21,374 nucleotides of DNA, from contig CAYTMV010000038.1 in NCBI GenBank assembly GCA_964439015.1, positions 1 to 21,374 on the forward strand. The letters run 5' to 3'. The translations under genes and the position numbers were made by a program. How positions within the stretch are numbered: position 1 is the stretch's first letter; every line of letters begins with the position of its first letter. A model generated the notes under the pieces. It was not told the DNA's origin. It made no database searches and was given only the letters and a program-made list of their open reading frames with translations. Shown here in pieces: positions 21,255-21,374 of this stretch. This DNA is from Gemmobacter sp964439015 (lineage in GTDB: Bacteria; Pseudomonadota; Alphaproteobacteria; Rhodobacterales; Rhodobacteraceae).

Positions 21255-21374
21255 GCTGACTGACCAGCAGCAAGGGGCTCTGCCCCTGGGGCCTGCGGCC
21301 CTCACCCCGGGGTATTGGGGTCATGATGAAAACGCCCTTAACTTCATCATGACCCAAATACCCTGCGGGGGTCC
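21254..21374. repeat. Hairpin-rich intergenic repeat element with 21-bp inverted repeat
   Basis: Several short hairpins occur in succession: TGCTG/CAGCA (21254-21269), GGGGC-TCT-GCCCC (21274-21286) and GGGCC-TGC-GGCCC (21289-21301). Then comes a long one: 21310-21330 is an inverted copy of 21343-21363 (20 of 21 bases) around a 12-nt loop. The GGGGCTCTGCCCC and CCCCGGGGTATT-type wording resembles a dispersed intergenic sequence I associate with Rhodobacterales genomes. It carries no coding sign, and the window ends inside or just after it. Confidence 0.6.

Overview
The window is a GC-rich chromosomal segment, most likely from a Rhodobacterales alphaproteobacterium (Paracoccus/Rhodobacter-like). 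Reasons: high third-position GC, a class I (archaeal-type) lysyl-tRNA synthetase, a znuA<>zur-znuC-znuB divergon, a GcvT-family dimethylglycine/sarcosine dehydrogenase-type flavoprotein, and a GC-rich intergenic repeat at the right edge of a kind I associate with this group. It looks like ordinary core and near-core chromosome. I found no transposase, integrase, phage module, CRISPR array, tRNA or rRNA.

Layout. 1-102 is the end of a universal-stress-protein-like gene, followed by a 93-aa membrane protein (140-421). Convergent to it and overlapping its 3' end is a receiver-only response regulator (402-806, minus). A minus-strand cluster follows: acs (5685-3715), a second-type adk (3695-3027) and an MHS-family transporter (2867-928) closed by a strong terminator at 882-914. 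The transporter is interrupted by 100 Ns, but both sides of the gap carry the same 55 bp. Collapsing the overlap restores one 594-codon frame, so the apparent break is an assembly artefact. Upstream of acs lies a strikingly AT-rich, repeat-bearing regulatory region (about 5770-5900).

6016-7668 (minus) is a SulP anion permease, divergent from a HugZ/PNPOx-like flavin-binding protein (7759-8271). 8288-10573 (minus) is a large beta-helix (pectate-lyase-3 type) protein, divergent from a CHAD-domain protein (10790-11677). That gene converges on lysS (13314-11734), with a shared hairpin between them. A TerB-family protein (13426-13848) converges on a Tat-type PBP4/DacB peptidase (15355-13853).

15414-18554 is a complete zinc-uptake locus. 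znuA (minus) is divergent from zur-znuC-znuB (plus), which overlap one another. Two Zur-like palindromes sit in the 69-bp intergenic region and at the znuA start codon. ZnuA, ZnuC and Zur all carry His-rich segments. 18712-21213 is the 833-aa FAD/GcvT-family dehydrogenase with its own terminator. The window ends in a hairpin-rich element containing a 21-bp inverted repeat.

How the genes work together: Acs releases AMP and PPi; the adjacent Adk would convert that AMP back to ADP; the co-oriented MHS permease could bring in an organic acid. The zinc locus is a self-contained regulated uptake system. I see no clearly new multi-gene system. The most interesting points are the acs-adk-permease coupling with its unusual promoter region, the periplasmic insertion in the permease, and the His-rich tail on the zinc ABC ATPase.
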